Assembly (NCBI GenBank): GCA_014237715.1
Contig: JAAZZG010000005.1
Span: 113,197 to 177,196, forward strand
Length of the DNA stretch: 64,000 nucleotides
Source of the DNA: Acidimicrobiales bacterium
GTDB lineage: Bacteria > Actinomycetota > Acidimicrobiia > Acidimicrobiales > MedAcidi-G1
Direction of reading: 5' to 3'
Under the pieces are notes generated by a model, which was not told the DNA's origin, did no database searches, and worked only from the letters and a program-made list of their open reading frames with translations. The position numbers and the translations under genes were made by a program. Within the stretch, counting starts at the first letter, position 1, and each line of letters begins with the position of its first letter. This document shows, in pieces, positions 33,762-43,690 of this stretch.

Positions 33762-34799
33762 ATGAAGATCGACGGAGGACTCACCGGACTCACCACGCCC
33801 GCCGACAAGAGCGGCATCGGCGCCATCGGAGAGGCGGCCCGCCGCCTGGAAGAGGCCGGCTACTCCGGAGCCTGGACAGCTGAAACCAGCCACGACCCGT
33901 TTCTGCCCCACATGGTGGCCGCCGAACACACTGAGCGCATCGAGCTGGGCACGTCGATTGCCGTGGCGTTCGCCCGTAATCCGATGCTGCTGGCCAACCT
34001 GGGCCACGACCTGCAGCGTTACAGCGACGGTCGGTTCATCATGGGTCTGGGCACTCAGATCAAGCCCCACATCACCAAGCGCTTCTCGATGGAATGGTCC
34101 AGGCCGGCCGCCCGCATGCGCGAGATGATCAGCGCCATGCGGGCCATCTGGTCCACCTGGAACGACGGCGAGAAGCTGGCCTTCCGTGGCGACTTCTACT
34201 CGCACACGCTGATGACCCCGTTCTTCGACCCCGGCCCCAACGAGTGCGGACCTCCCAAGGTGTTCATCGCCGCGGTCGGTCCGCTCATGTCCGAGGTAGC
34301 CGGCGAGGTATGCGACGGGCTTATCTGCCATGCCTTCAGCACTGAGCAGTACCTCCGGGAGATCACCATCCCGGCCATCGAGCGGGGCCTCGAGAAGTCG
34401 GGCCGCACCATGGACGACTTCGAAATCGTCGGACCGGGCTTTGTGGTGACCGGCAGCACCGAAGAGGCCATGGCAAAGGCGGCCACCGGGGTCCGTCAGC
34501 AGATCGCCTTCTACGGCTCCACGCCGGCCTACCGACCCGTCCTGGAGACCCACGGTTGGGGCGACCTCCAGGACGACCTGAACCGCATGTCCAAGCTGGG
34601 CCAGTGGCAGGAGATGGGCGAGCTCATCGACGACGAGGTGCTGGACGCCTTCGCGGTGGTCGGCGAACAGGGCGCGGTGGCCACCGGCTTCCGGGAACGT
34701 TACGGCGACTGCGTGGACCGGCTGAGTTTTTACACCCAGGGAGGCGAGGGTGGTCCGGAGTTCTGGGAACCGATCATCACCGACCTGTCTCGCGCCTGA
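33762..34799 (+). CDS. LLM-class F420-dependent oxidoreductase (TIGR03617-like)
   Basis: A 345-aa luciferase-like TIM-barrel oxidoreductase. It has GYSGAWTAETSHDPFLPHMVAAEHT at about 34-58, IELGTSIAVAFARNPMLLANL, a barrel strand GRFIMGLGTQIKPHI and a PKVFIAAVGPLMSEVAGEVCDG segment near 165. The closest family is the mycobacterial-type F420-binding TIGR03617 group; F420 use is inferred from that kinship, and the substrate is unknown. There is no evident Shine-Dalgarno before the ATG, so it may be leaderless. The 48-base gap to the divergent phosphatase must hold its promoter. Confidence 0.85.
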   Translation: MKIDGGLTGLTTPADKSGIGAIGEAARRLEEAGYSGAWTAETSHDPFLPHMVAAEHTERIELGTSIAVAFARNPMLLANLGHDLQRYSDGRFIMGLGTQIKPHITKRFSMEWSRPAARMREMISAMRAIWSTWNDGEKLAFRGDFYSHTLMTPFFDPGPNECGPPKVFIAAVGPLMSEVAGEVCDGLICHAFSTEQYLREITIPAIERGLEKSGRTMDDFEIVGPGFVVTGSTEEAMAKAATGVRQQIAFYGSTPAYRPVLETHGWGDLQDDLNRMSKLGQWQEMGELIDDEVLDAFAVVGEQGAVATGFRERYGDCVDRLSFYTQGGEGGPEFWEPIITDLSRA

Positions 34800-34866
34800 T
34801 CGGTACGCCGACCCGGTCCGGCCAATCACCACCGAGCACACGAGGCCTGACCGGTAGGTTTAGGGC

Positions 34867-36534
34867 ATGGCCAAGTCTGAGGTACCCATGTCTGAGGTAC
34901 CCATGGCTGTCGACCTGCTGCCCCTGACCGAGGATCCTTACGCCACCACGACCTACCGGCACCTGACCGCCGACGGCGTGTCAACCGTCGAAGGCCCCGC
35001 CGGCCGGACCTTTCTGGAGGTCGAGCCGAAGGCCATCCGGCTGCTGACGGCGACCGCCATGCGTGACATTGCCCACCTGCTTCGCCCCACCCACCTGGCC
35101 CAGGTGGCTGCCATCCTCGACGACCCCGAGGCATCGCCCAACGACCGCTTCGTGGCCACCGAACTCCTCCAGAACGCCTGTATCGCTGCGGGCGGCGTGC
35201 TCCCTTCCTGTCAGGACACTGGCACCGCCATCGTGTCGGCCAAGAAGGGCGAACTGGTCCTCACCGGCGGCGACGACCGGGAGGCCATCTCGCTCGGCGT
35301 ACAAGACACCTACCTCACGTCGAACCTGCGTTACTCACAGCTCGCTCCGGTGGACATGTTCACCGAACGCAACACCGGGACGAACCTGCCGGCACAGATC
35401 GAGATCGAGGCCGTTCCCGGCAGCGCCTACAAGTTCCTCTTCATGGCCAAGGGTGGCGGCTCGGCCAACAAGAGCTTTCTCTTTCAGGAGACCAAGGCAC
35501 TCCTCAACCCGGAGGGCCTGACCCGCTTCCTCGAGGAGAATCTCCGCAGCCTGGGAACATCTGCCTGTCCGCCGTACCACCTGGCAGTGGTCATCGGCGG
35601 CACATCGGCCGAACACACGATGCGGACCGCCAAGTACGCCTCGGCCCACTACCTCGACCACCTCCCCACCGAGGGCAGCGAATCGGGCCACGGCTTTCGC
35701 GACCTCGACTGGGAGCAGCGGATCCTGGATATGACCCGCCAGTTCGGGATCGGCGCCCAATTCGGCGGCAAGTACTTCTGCCATGACGTCCGGGTGGTTC
35801 GGCTGCCGCGCCACGGCGCGTCCAACCCGGTAGGCATCGCCGTGTCCTGTTCGGCCGACCGTCAGGCCCTCGGAAAGATCACCGCCGACGGCCTGTTCCT
35901 CGAGCAACTGGAGGAGGACCCCGCCCGGTACCTCCCCGAGGTGACCGACGACGACCTGTCGACCGATGTCGTGCCCATCGACCTCGACCAGCCCATGGAC
36001 GCCATCCGGTCCGAGCTGTCGAAGCACCCGGTCAAGACCCGGCTGGCCCTTACCGGCACCCTCGTGGTGGCCCGCGACATCGCCCACGCCAAGATCGCCG
36101 AACTGCTCGACGCCGGCCAGCCCATGCCGGACTACCTACGGGACCATCCCGTCTACTACGCCGGTCCGGCCAAGACCCCGGAGGGCTACGCGTCGGGCTC
36201 ATTTGGCCCCACCACGGCCGGCCGCATGGACGGCTACGTGGATCGTTTCCAGGAGGCCGGCGGGAGCCTCGTCATGTTGGCCAAGGGCAACCGCTCCCGT
36301 CAGGTCACCGAGGCGTGTGCCCGACACGGGGGCTTCTACCTCGGGTCCATCGGCGGTCCTGCGGCCCGGCTGGCGCTGGACTCCATCCGCAAGGTCGAGG
36401 TGCTGGAGTACCCCGAACTGGGCATGGAGGCCGTGTGGCGCATAGATGTCGAAAACTTCCCGGCCTTCGTGGTGGTCGACGACAAGGGCGGCAACTTCTT
36501 TGACGAGGTGTCGACCCCGGTCGCTCTTTCCTGA
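34867..36534 (+). CDS. Class I (iron-sulfur) fumarate hydratase
   Basis: A 555-aa class I fumarase, converting fumarate and malate in the TCA cycle with a 4Fe-4S cluster. Diagnostic segments are [12 protein letters not shown] near 115, [21 protein letters not shown] near 200, [18 protein letters not shown] and [13 protein letters not shown]. In the C-terminal domain they are [27 protein letters not shown] near 440, and [12 protein letters not shown]. It is a single-chain type of normal length. The first codons hold a tandem 15-bp duplication, giving three in-frame ATGs (34867, 34888, 34903). The second and third are each preceded by GAGG at five bases, so either could be the true start. Confidence 0.92.
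   Translation: MAKSEVPMSEVPMAVDLLPLTEDPYATTTYRHLTADGVSTVEGPAGRTFLEVEPKAIRLLTATAMRDIAHLLRPTHLAQVAAILDDPEASPNDRFVATELLQNACIAAGGVLPSCQDTGTAIVSAKKGELVLTGGDDREAISLGVQDTYLTSNLRYSQLAPVDMFTERNTGTNLPAQIEIEAVPGSAYKFLFMAKGGGSANKSFLFQETKALLNPEGLTRFLEENLRSLGTSACPPYHLAVVIGGTSAEHTMRTAKYASAHYLDHLPTEGSESGHGFRDLDWEQRILDMTRQFGIGAQFGGKYFCHDVRVVRLPRHGASNPVGIAVSCSADRQALGKITADGLFLEQLEEDPARYLPEVTDDDLSTDVVPIDLDQPMDAIRSELSKHPVKTRLALTGTLVVARDIAHAKIAELLDAGQPMPDYLRDHPVYYAGPAKTPEGYASGSFGPTTAGRMDGYVDRFQEAGGSLVMLAKGNRSRQVTEACARHGGFYLGSIGGPAARLALDSIRKVEVLEYPELGMEAVWRIDVENFPAFVVVDDKGGNFFDEVSTPVALS
34876..34905 (+). repeat. Tandem 15-bp duplication of a ribosome-site/ATG unit
   Basis: Two identical 15-base copies (TCTGAGGTACCCATG; 34876-34890 and 34891-34905) open the fumarase gene. 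Each carries GAGG, a five-base spacer and ATG, so translation initiation signals are duplicated in frame. Confidence 0.9.
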
Positions 36535-36552
36535 AACTGGGTGGGGCGTCGC

Positions 36553-37446
36553 TCAGACGCAGTGGTTGACCATGTGGCCCACGCCCACGATGTGCGAGTC
36601 GATCCGCTGGCCCACACCGAGGCACCGCCCCTGAGCGTCGCCCACACCGGCCGGCGTACCCGTAAACACCAGGTCACCGGCCTCAAGCGTGCACACGGCC
36701 GACAGGTAGGCCACCAACTGCTTGACGCCCACGATCATGTGACTGGTCCTACCGTCCTGACGGATCTCGCCATCCACCGCGCAGGTCAACTGCAGGTCGT
36801 ACTGCTCGTCTAGCAGATCCGATGAAACCACGGCCGGCCCGATGGGCCCGAAAGTGTCGTAGCTCTTGCCGAGACTGAACTGGGCGGGGGCCGACGCGTT
36901 CTGTAAGGCCCGCTCGGAGATGTCCTGGCCGACGGTCACCCCGGCCAGGGCATCCCACACCTCGGACTCGTCGAGGTCCCGGCAGGTCCGACCGATCACC
37001 ACCACCAGCTCCACCTCGTAGTCGGTGCGGTCACCCACGATCCGGACATCGGCCGAAGGGCCGACCAGACACGACGGGAACTTGGTGAAGATCACCGGTG
37101 CGGTGGATGGCGCCCGGCCCATCTCGTCGATATGGGCCAGATAGTTCATGCCAATGCCGAACACCTTCTGTGGTCGGGGTACCGGTGGGCCGAGATCGTC
37201 CAGGCCGACCATCCCGTCGGGATCCCCCGCGGGGATACCCCGATCATCGGTCAGCGCATCGAGCGCATCGCTGGCCGACACAGCGGCCATCGGATCGGCC
37301 AGACGGCCGTCGGTGAGCCGACCAAGGTCCCACCACCTCGCGGTAGCTCCATCCGTCGATCTCCCGCCGTCATCCGGCGGGTCCACCAGCCCAGCGTCCA
37401 GAAGGACGGCGCGTCCGTCGTTGAGTACGGCCAGTCGGAATGCCAT
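36553..37446 (-). CDS. Fumarylacetoacetate hydrolase family protein
   Basis: A 297-aa FAH-family enzyme. The core FAH fold starts near residue 95 (KVFGIGMNYLAHIDEM) and supplies the divalent-metal ligands in the D-Y-E-V-E-L-V-V-V-I segment near 145. AFYDxSxR-type elements follow (GQDISERALQN, FSLGKSYDTFGPIGP, DGEIRQDGRTSHMI, GDLVFTGTPAGVG). The family includes C-C-bond hydrolases and decarboxylases of aromatic catabolism as well as acylpyruvases and oxaloacetate decarboxylases, so the substrate is open. The start is the ATG at 37446. It converges on the fumarase gene across 18 bases. Confidence 0.87.
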   Translation of the reverse strand: MAFRLAVLNDGRAVLLDAGLVDPPDDGGRSTDGATARWWDLGRLTDGRLADPMAAVSASDALDALTDDRGIPAGDPDGMVGLDDLGPPVPRPQKVFGIGMNYLAHIDEMGRAPSTAPVIFTKFPSCLVGPSADVRIVGDRTDYEVELVVVIGRTCRDLDESEVWDALAGVTVGQDISERALQNASAPAQFSLGKSYDTFGPIGPAVVSSDLLDEQYDLQLTCAVDGEIRQDGRTSHMIVGVKQLVAYLSAVCTLEAGDLVFTGTPAGVGDAQGRCLGVGQRIDSHIVGVGHMVNHCV

Positions 37447-37596
37447 GGCCAGAGTCTCGCCCCCCGCCGCGCAGATCCGTCGCCGAACCAGACCTGACAG
37501 GCAGGCTGCGACGCGCCATGATGGGCACGCGCACACCGTCGGTCCGCCACCCATAACGATGGGGCCGGTCCGACCCCGACAACCGGAGGTTCGAGC

Positions 37597-38364
37597 TTGA
37601 CCAAGCCACATGCCGTCTGCGAGGTGGAGTTGCTCACGAAGGGACCTGTGCGGTCAGCCGACCGGACTCTGGCCTCGGACAAGATCCAGGCCATGTGCGA
37701 AGTCGGACACGAACCGGTGCTTTCCGCGGTGGTCAAGCTGCACATACGGGACCATTCGATGGACTCGCTCGCGGCCATTGCCGAGGCCACGCTTGACCTC
37801 AACGGTGTACCGGTCCGGGCGCACTCCTCGGCCAACACCATGACCGAGGCCATCGACGAACTCGACGACCGTCTCACCCGTCGGCTCCGACGCCATCGCA
37901 AGCGCCTGGAGGACCGCCGCCACGATTCCGAGCCGGACGCCAGTCGAGCCCACCCCGGCTACGCCGAGGTACCGGCCGACGACCGCGAGGTGGTCCGCCA
38001 CAAGACTCTGGCCATGACATCTATGACCGCCGAGGAAGCCGTCGACGAGATGGACCTGCTGGACCACGGCTTCTACCTCTACGTTGACGCAGACCACGAC
38101 ATCGACCGGGTCGTGTACCACAACGGTGACGGGCTCATCCACGTCGTCCCATCGGTGGACGGCGAGGAGCTTCCCGGCGATACCCGGCCCCCTATCCACC
38201 CTGCCTCGCTCGTGCTGAACCACCTCCCGATGGAGGAGGCAGCCATGCTGCTCGACGAGGGAGACGAGCCGTTCGTGTTCTTCGCCGAACCTGAAACGAA
38301 CCGTGGCCAGGTGCTCTACCGGCGCTTCGACGGCCACTACGGCCTCATCACCCCCGCCGTCTGA
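37597..38364 (+). CDS. hpf: Ribosome hibernation promoting factor, long form with two C-domains
   Basis: A 255-aa hibernation factor that silences ribosomes in stationary phase. The N-terminal S30AE-like domain (about 1-110) ends in a basic helix RLTRRLRRHRKRLEDR. Two tandem C-terminal dimerisation domains follow. The first has VVRHKTLAMTSMTAEEAVDEMDLLDHGFYLYVDAD, the second PPIHPASLVLNHLPMEEAAMLLDE and YRRFDGHYGLITPAV. A doubled C-domain is the form found in mycobacterial-type relatives. The start is a TTG preceded by GGAGGT. Confidence 0.85.
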   Translation: MTKPHAVCEVELLTKGPVRSADRTLASDKIQAMCEVGHEPVLSAVVKLHIRDHSMDSLAAIAEATLDLNGVPVRAHSSANTMTEAIDELDDRLTRRLRRHRKRLEDRRHDSEPDASRAHPGYAEVPADDREVVRHKTLAMTSMTAEEAVDEMDLLDHGFYLYVDADHDIDRVVYHNGDGLIHVVPSVDGEELPGDTRPPIHPASLVLNHLPMEEAAMLLDEGDEPFVFFAEPETNRGQVLYRRFDGHYGLITPAV

Positions 38365-38395
38365 TCAGACCCGTCTGCCTCTTCCGGTCCCTCTG

Positions 38396-39076
38396 GTGAC
38401 CCACAGGATCCGGGTCGTTGGCCTCTGTGGAGGCATCGGTGCCGGCAAGTCCACGGTGGCCACCCTGCTGGCCGAACGGGGCGCCACGGTAATCGACGTG
38501 GATGCCATCGGCCGCCAAGTCCTTGCCGACGATGACGTGCATGCCGCCGTGGTGGCCGAGTTCGGCAATGGCGTCCTGGACGCCGACGGTGCCGTCGACC
38601 GAAAGGCCCTGGCCATCGAGGTGTTCGCGTCTGAGGGTCGCCTCGCCGACCTCGAAGCCATCAGCCACCCGGCCATCAACCGGGAGTTGGACCGCCACCT
38701 CACCCAGTTGGCCGACCCGACGGAATCGGCTGGCACCCTGCTGGTGATCCTGGACATGGCGGTCCTAGTGGAGAGCGACCTCGGTCGTCTCCCCAACGGT
38801 CGGGGTTACCGCGAGGTGGTGGTCGTCGAGGCCGATCTCGAGATTCGCCTGGCCCGGCTGGTGGATCGCGGCATGACGGTCGAAGACGCTTCGGCCCGTA
38901 TGGCCGCCCAGGCCGATGACGCGAAACGCCGGGCGGTGGCCGACCACGTGGTGGTCAACAACGGCGACGAGGTCGAACTAGCCGCCGAGGTCGACCGGCT
39001 GTTTCAGCAGCTCACCAGTGACCCGGTTACCAGTGGAGCGCGCCCAGTACCCGATCGGTGTACTCCGGGCGACTGA
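38396..39076 (+). CDS. coaE: Dephospho-CoA kinase
   Basis: A 226-aa kinase making the last step of coenzyme A synthesis. The P-loop is G-L-C-G-G-I-G-A-G-K-S-T near residue 8. DVDAIGRQVL is the dephospho-CoA site, and AISHPAI and ARMAAQADDAKR are the lid and CoA-binding elements. VVVNNGDE ends the kinase fold. The GTG at 38396 starts just before the first strand. The last 50 bases overlap the tail of the convergent cysQ gene. Confidence 0.92.
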   Translation: MTHRIRVVGLCGGIGAGKSTVATLLAERGATVIDVDAIGRQVLADDDVHAAVVAEFGNGVLDADGAVDRKALAIEVFASEGRLADLEAISHPAINRELDRHLTQLADPTESAGTLLVILDMAVLVESDLGRLPNGRGYREVVVVEADLEIRLARLVDRGMTVEDASARMAAQADDAKRRAVADHVVVNNGDEVELAAEVDRLFQQLTSDPVTSGARPVPDRCTPGD

Positions 39077-39764
39077 CCACCAGCCCGGGCACTACCGGAC
39101 GGGGCTTGTTGAACACCAACTGCGAGCCGTCGATGCCCGACACGTCCAATCCGGCGGCCACGGCCACCCCAGCCGGCGCGCAGGCATCCCACTCGTAGAG
39201 CCCCGAGGGGTGGACGTAGACGTCGACCGCTCCGGACACCACGGCCATGGCCTTCACGCCGGCCGAGCCGCACGAACGGACCACCCCACCGATGGCCGCC
39301 GCCACCTCCTCGGCCTCACCCCACTGGGACCGGCTGGTGACGATGATAGGTCGGTCCCGATTCGACGTCCGGTCGACTACCGAGACCCCGGTGCCGTACA
39401 GGCCACCGCTGGGCGGCAACGACACGGCTGCTGCGGTCGGCACACCGTCCTCCACGAGGGCCACGTGCACCGCCCACTCCACACTGCCCGGGCGGGCGAA
39501 GTCACGGGTCCCATCCAGCGGATCGATGATCCACACGCGATCGGCACCGAGACGGGCTCCGTCATCGCTGCCCTCCTCGGACAGCACCGCATCGTCGGGC
39601 CGGAGCTCCGACAGACGAGCCATTAGGTGCTCGTGGGCACGGTGGTCGCCCTGGTCCTGGATCTGCGACGGGGTCCAACCGGCGGCCCGGCCCTCAGCCA
39701 GCACGCCGAGGAGCACGTCACCGGCCTCCTGGGCCAGAAGCCCGGCCAGTTCGTGATCCCCCAT
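39027..39764 (-). CDS. cysQ: 3'(2'),5'-bisphosphate nucleotidase / CysQ-type inositol phosphatase
   Basis: A 245-aa lithium-sensitive phosphomonoesterase. The Mg2+ site is S-E-E near residue 63 and W-I-I-D-P-L-D-G-T-R-D-F near 80-90; the second-site Asp lies in Y-E-W-D-A-C-A-P-A-G. The CysQ type hydrolyses PAP from sulfate assimilation; an inositol phosphatase role cannot be excluded. The start is the ATG at 39762-39764. The 3' end runs 50 bases into the coaE coding region. Confidence 0.85.
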   Translation of the reverse strand: MGDHELAGLLAQEAGDVLLGVLAEGRAAGWTPSQIQDQGDHRAHEHLMARLSELRPDDAVLSEEGSDDGARLGADRVWIIDPLDGTRDFARPGSVEWAVHVALVEDGVPTAAAVSLPPSGGLYGTGVSVVDRTSNRDRPIIVTSRSQWGEAEEVAAAIGGVVRSCGSAGVKAMAVVSGAVDVYVHPSGLYEWDACAPAGVAVAAGLDVSGIDGSQLVFNKPRPVVPGLVVSRPEYTDRVLGALHW

Positions 39765-39845
39765 CGTCGGGCGACCCTAACCCCAGCCGGTGGCTACCCT
39801 TCCCCCGGGGCTGATCGGCCCCAACTGCACACATCGGAGCACCCC

Positions 39846-40781
39846 ATGGCCCACGGCCGTATCACCGGTTGGGCAACCCATCTTCCCGAGCGCCGGCTCA
39901 CCAACCACGATCTCGCTGAGATCGTGGACACCACCGACGAGTGGATCCGTGAACGCAGTGGTATCGGGGCCCGCCACGTCGACGGAAGGGTGACCGAGAT
40001 GTCGGCGGAGGCCGGGCGCGACGCACTGGCCATGGCCGGCGTGGATCCCGCCGACGTGGACCTCCTCCTGCTGGCAACCTGCAGTAGCGATCAGCAGTTT
40101 CCGGCAAGCGCCTCGGTCGTCCAGCACGAGCTGGGTATGTCCTGTGGAGCGATCGACCTGAACGCGGCCTGCTCGGGCTTCGTCTACGGCCTGGTCACCG
40201 CGATGCAGTTCGCCGAGGGCGGCATGGAAACCATCTTGCTCATCGGCAGCGATGCCCTCAGCGGCATCACCGACTGGACCGACCGGGGCACCTGCGTCCT
40301 GTTCGGCGATGGTGCCGGCGCCGTGGTTATCCAACGCTCCGCCGACGCACCGACGCTGCTGGGCTGGGACCTCATGTCGGACGGCTCGGCCGCGTCCATC
40401 CTTACTTGCGAGCATGGCGGGAAGATCTTCATGAACGGCAAGGAGGTCTTCCGTCGCGCCATCCTGGCCATCGAGGGAGCGGCCACCAGGGCCCTGGAAC
40501 GGGCTGCCGTGTCCATCGACGACATCACCCTGGTGGTCCCCCACCAGGCCAACATCCGAATCATTGAGGCTGCCCTGAAGCGGCTCGACATTCCCATCGA
40601 GAAGGCCGCCATGGTGCTCGAACACACCGGCAACACGTCCGCCGCCTCGATCCCTCTGGCCTTCGTCGACGCTCTCGGCAAGGGTCGGGTCGATCCCGGC
40701 GACCTGGTTCTGATGGTCGGATTCGGTGCCGGGATGTCCTCGGCAGCCGCTGTGGTCCGCTGGGACCCACCCGGCGCCTGA
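39846..40781 (+). CDS. fabH: Beta-ketoacyl-ACP synthase III
   Basis: A 311-aa condensing enzyme that starts fatty-acid synthesis from acyl-CoA and malonyl-ACP. The catalytic triad is complete: Cys near 109 in LNAACSGFVYGL, His near 233 in VPHQANIRIIEAA and Asn near 263 in EHTGNTSAASIPLA. The N-terminal DLAEIVDTTDEWIRERSGI is FabH-typical. I chose the ATG at 39846, with GGAG ten bases upstream. It is followed closely by the ABC-F gene. Confidence 0.93.
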   Translation: MAHGRITGWATHLPERRLTNHDLAEIVDTTDEWIRERSGIGARHVDGRVTEMSAEAGRDALAMAGVDPADVDLLLLATCSSDQQFPASASVVQHELGMSCGAIDLNAACSGFVYGLVTAMQFAEGGMETILLIGSDALSGITDWTDRGTCVLFGDGAGAVVIQRSADAPTLLGWDLMSDGSAASILTCEHGGKIFMNGKEVFRRAILAIEGAATRALERAAVSIDDITLVVPHQANIRIIEAALKRLDIPIEKAAMVLEHTGNTSAASIPLAFVDALGKGRVDPGDLVLMVGFGAGMSSAAAVVRWDPPGA

Positions 40782-40808
40782 CCCGCCTCACGACCCGGAC
40801 CGTCCACC

Positions 40809-42797
40809 ATGCTCACCGCTACGGGGCTGTCGCGTGCCTTCGGCCCGCGCCTGCTGTTCCATGACGTTGCACTCCAGTTGGGTGCCGGCCGGCGGGTGGC
40901 CCTGGTAGGCGGCAACGGCACCGGCAAAACCACGCTGATAGAGACCATCGTCGGGCTTCAGGAACCCGACACAGGGGAGGTCCATCGACCACGGGACCTG
41001 CGGATCGGCTACCTCCCCCAGGAACTGCCGACCGAGACCGGGAGATCAGTGTTCGAGCAGGTGATGCTGGGTGCCGGACCGGTCACGGAACTGGCCACCC
41101 GAATCGAGGATCTCGGGGTACGGATCGGCGCCGCCTCGGGCGACGAACAGGCCCGCCTCCTGGACCAGTTCGGTGAGGCCCAGTCACGCTTCGAGCAGAT
41201 CGGCGGCTACGCCGTGGAGGCCGACGCCCACCGAATCCTCTCGGGGCTCGGCTTCGACTCGGCCGACCACGACCGACCCATGGACGAGATGTCCGGTGGC
41301 TGGCGAATGCGCATCGCCCTGGCCCGCCTCCTGTTGTCGGCCCCTGACCTCCTGATCATGGATGAACCCACCAACCACCTCGACGTGGACAGCGTGGCGT
41401 GGCTGGAGCAGCACCTGGCCAACTGGTCAGGGGGCCTGTTGTTCGTCAGCCACGACCGGGACTTCATCGATGCGGTGGCCAATCGGATTCTGGAACTGTC
41501 CGGCAATCGGATCACCGAGTACGTGGGCGGGTTCGCCGAGTTCGTGGTGGCCCGCGAAGAGCAGTTGGCCGCCCAGCGGGCCATCGCCGCCCAGCAGAAC
41601 CGCCAGGTGGCCCAGACCGAGAAGTTCATCGAACGGTTCCGCTACAAGGCCAGCAAGGCCCGTCAGGTCCAGAGCCGGGTCAAGGCTCTGGAAAAGCTCG
41701 ACCGGATGGTCGTTGACGAACCCGACGACCCGGCCAGCCGGTTCGGGTTCCCCAAGCCACGGCGGTCATCGCGTCTGGTCGCTGAACTCCACGACGTCAC
41801 GGCCGGCTACCCGGTCGCAGACGGGGCCAGCGTCCAATCGGGCAACGAGCCGGGCAACGAGCCGGGCAACGAGGTCATCCTACGGAACGTCACCTTCGAC
41901 GTGGAGCGGGGTCGCAAGGTAGCCCTGGTCGGTCCGAACGGGGCCGGCAAGACCACCCTCGTCCGGCTCCTAACCGGCGACATGCCGCCGCTGGCCGGGC
42001 AGGTGACCCGGGGCACCAACGTCGACCTTTCCCACTTCGACCAACTCCAAGCGGAGATACTCGACGATCAGCGCACCGTGCTCGAGGAGTTCAAGACGGT
42101 TCCCGGTGTGGGGGTCGACGGTCGTAACCCACGGACGTACCTGGCCTCCTTCGGCTTCCGAGGCGACGCCGTCGACCGCCGTGTGGGCGACCTCTCGGGC
42201 GGAGAGCAGACCCGACTGGCACTGGCCAAGACGTTGGCCGTCCCGGTCAACCTCCTGGTACTAGACGAGCCCACCAACCACCTGGATCTGCCCAGTTGTG
42301 ACGTCCTGGAGGACGCCCTACTGGCCTACCCGGGCACCGTCGTGCTCATCACCCACGACCGCCACCTGATCCGATCGGTCGCCGACTGCGCCGTTGAGGT
42401 CAGGGACGGCAGGGCAACCTGGCACGAGGGCGTCCCCGACCGGGTGCTCTACCCGGTGAAGGTGGACTCGATGCCTGCCCCGTCATCCCACGGTGCGACG
42501 GCCCGTCGCGGAAACGGAACCCCGGACGGAAACCGGAAGGGCGGTGGCCAATCTGCCGGGAAGGGCCGCCAGCGCGATCCACGACAGGGCCTCCAGCGGA
42601 AGTTGGGACGGGCCGAAAAGCAGTGGGAGGCCGCCGAGGCCGCCGTGGTGGAGGTCCAGGAGCGTCTGGCCGACCCCGACCTGTACCAGGACCCCGACGG
42701 TGCCGCCGCCGTGGTTGCCGAACACGAGGCGGCCAAGGACCGGGCCGCCGAGCTGATGGCCGAATGGGAACGCCTCAACCTACAGCTCGCTGACTGA
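40809..42797 (+). CDS. ABC-F family ATPase (translation factor type)
   Basis: A 662-aa soluble protein with two ABC ATPase domains. The first has [10 protein letters not shown] near 37, LSGGW-like [16 protein letters not shown] near 160 and [15 protein letters not shown] near 180. The linker carries the charged P-site-tRNA interaction motif region ([27 protein letters not shown]). The second domain has [10 protein letters not shown] near 378, [16 protein letters not shown] near 460 and [15 protein letters not shown]. The C-terminal tail is a coiled coil ([23 protein letters not shown]). There are no membrane segments, so it works on the ribosome rather than in transport. A 12-bp tandem repeat at 41840-41873 adds G-N-E-P copies just before domain two. 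Confidence 0.9.
   Translation: MLTATGLSRAFGPRLLFHDVALQLGAGRRVALVGGNGTGKTTLIETIVGLQEPDTGEVHRPRDLRIGYLPQELPTETGRSVFEQVMLGAGPVTELATRIEDLGVRIGAASGDEQARLLDQFGEAQSRFEQIGGYAVEADAHRILSGLGFDSADHDRPMDEMSGGWRMRIALARLLLSAPDLLIMDEPTNHLDVDSVAWLEQHLANWSGGLLFVSHDRDFIDAVANRILELSGNRITEYVGGFAEFVVAREEQLAAQRAIAAQQNRQVAQTEKFIERFRYKASKARQVQSRVKALEKLDRMVVDEPDDPASRFGFPKPRRSSRLVAELHDVTAGYPVADGASVQSGNEPGNEPGNEVILRNVTFDVERGRKVALVGPNGAGKTTLVRLLTGDMPPLAGQVTRGTNVDLSHFDQLQAEILDDQRTVLEEFKTVPGVGVDGRNPRTYLASFGFRGDAVDRRVGDLSGGEQTRLALAKTLAVPVNLLVLDEPTNHLDLPSCDVLEDALLAYPGTVVLITHDRHLIRSVADCAVEVRDGRATWHEGVPDRVLYPVKVDSMPAPSSHGATARRGNGTPDGNRKGGGQSAGKGRQRDPRQGLQRKLGRAEKQWEAAEAAVVEVQERLADPDLYQDPDGAAAVVAEHEAAKDRAAELMAEWERLNLQLAD
41840..41873 (+). 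repeat. 12-bp tandem repeat (2.8 copies) in the ABC-F gene
   Basis: GGGCAACGAGCC occurs two full times and once partially (41840-41873), encoding [11 protein letters not shown] in a linker before the second ABC domain. Being a multiple of three, copy-number change keeps the frame. Confidence 0.85.
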
Positions 42798-42862
42798 CCA
42801 GGGCCCGCTGACCAACGCCCCACTGGCCAACCAGGTCGCGACGCTCACTACGGTCGGGAACC

Positions 42863-43690
42863 ATGCGAATACTGGTCACCAACGACGACGGCATTGACTC
42901 GGTGGGCCTCCACGAACTGGCCCGGGCTCTGGTCGACCTCGGCGAGGTCACAGTGGTGGCCCCCGATGCCGAGTACTCGGGAGCCGGCGCCTCGCTAGGG
43001 GCCATGCACCTGATCCGCCCCGAGGTCCATGACGCGACCATCGACGGCATCGACCGCTCCTGGTCGGTCAGCGGCCCGCCGGGGCTGTGCGTCATCTACA
43101 GCCGCCTCGGTTTGTTCGGCGACCCATTTGACCTAGTGGTGGCTGGCATCAACCCAGGGATGAACGTCGGACGGTCCGTGTACCACTCGGGCACCGTGGG
43201 CGCAGCTCTTACTGCACGCAACGGAGGCACTACAGGCATCGCCGTGAGCCAGGCCGTCACCGGTTGGGGCATCGAGGGTCAGGGGGCCGACGAGGTGCTG
43301 ATCGATCAGCACTGGGCGACAGCAGCCACGGTGGCCCGCTCCGTGGTGGAGGCAATGGCCCAGAACCCGCCGACTACCGCCGAGGTGCTCAACGTGAACG
43401 TCCCCAATATCCCGTTGGGCGAACTGCAGGGCTGGCGCCACACGGTGACCGGATCGGCACCCCCTCGAAGTCTGACCACCGCCGACATGGTCCCCAAGGA
43501 GGGCCATGCCGGGAGCTATCGGGTGGAGATGCACTGGGGTGAAGCCGGCGAACTCCCCGTCGACACCGACGGTGGCGCAGTGATGGCCGGCCTGGTCAGC
43601 CTCAGCCGCCTGAACCGCCTGCACGATGAGCCGCCCCCGGCCGACGACCCGGCAGCTCGCGGCCTCGATGGGCTACTGGGTCGAGCATGA
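42863..43690 (+). CDS. surE: 5'/3'-nucleotidase SurE
   Basis: A 275-aa SurE-family metallophosphatase. The N-terminal metal site is I-L-V-T-N-D-D-G-I near residue 9. APDAEYSGAGAS near 33, SVSGPPGLCVIYS near 74 and V-V-A-G-I-N-P-G-M-N-V-G near 95 are all SurE signatures. It dephosphorylates nucleoside monophosphates and is linked to stationary-phase survival. Its stop overlaps the next ATG by four bases. The C-terminus (residues about 250-275) is a disordered Pro/Asp-rich tail. Confidence 0.93.
   Translation: MRILVTNDDGIDSVGLHELARALVDLGEVTVVAPDAEYSGAGASLGAMHLIRPEVHDATIDGIDRSWSVSGPPGLCVIYSRLGLFGDPFDLVVAGINPGMNVGRSVYHSGTVGAALTARNGGTTGIAVSQAVTGWGIEGQGADEVLIDQHWATAATVARSVVEAMAQNPPTTAEVLNVNVPNIPLGELQGWRHTVTGSAPPRSLTTADMVPKEGHAGSYRVEMHWGEAGELPVDTDGGAVMAGLVSLSRLNRLHDEPPPADDPAARGLDGLLGRA

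Noticed and set aside
33714..34841. Long 5' extension of the minus-strand histidine phosphatase frame
   Set aside because: It is antisense to the LLM oxidoreductase and resembles no phosphatase sequence; the family start is at 33713.
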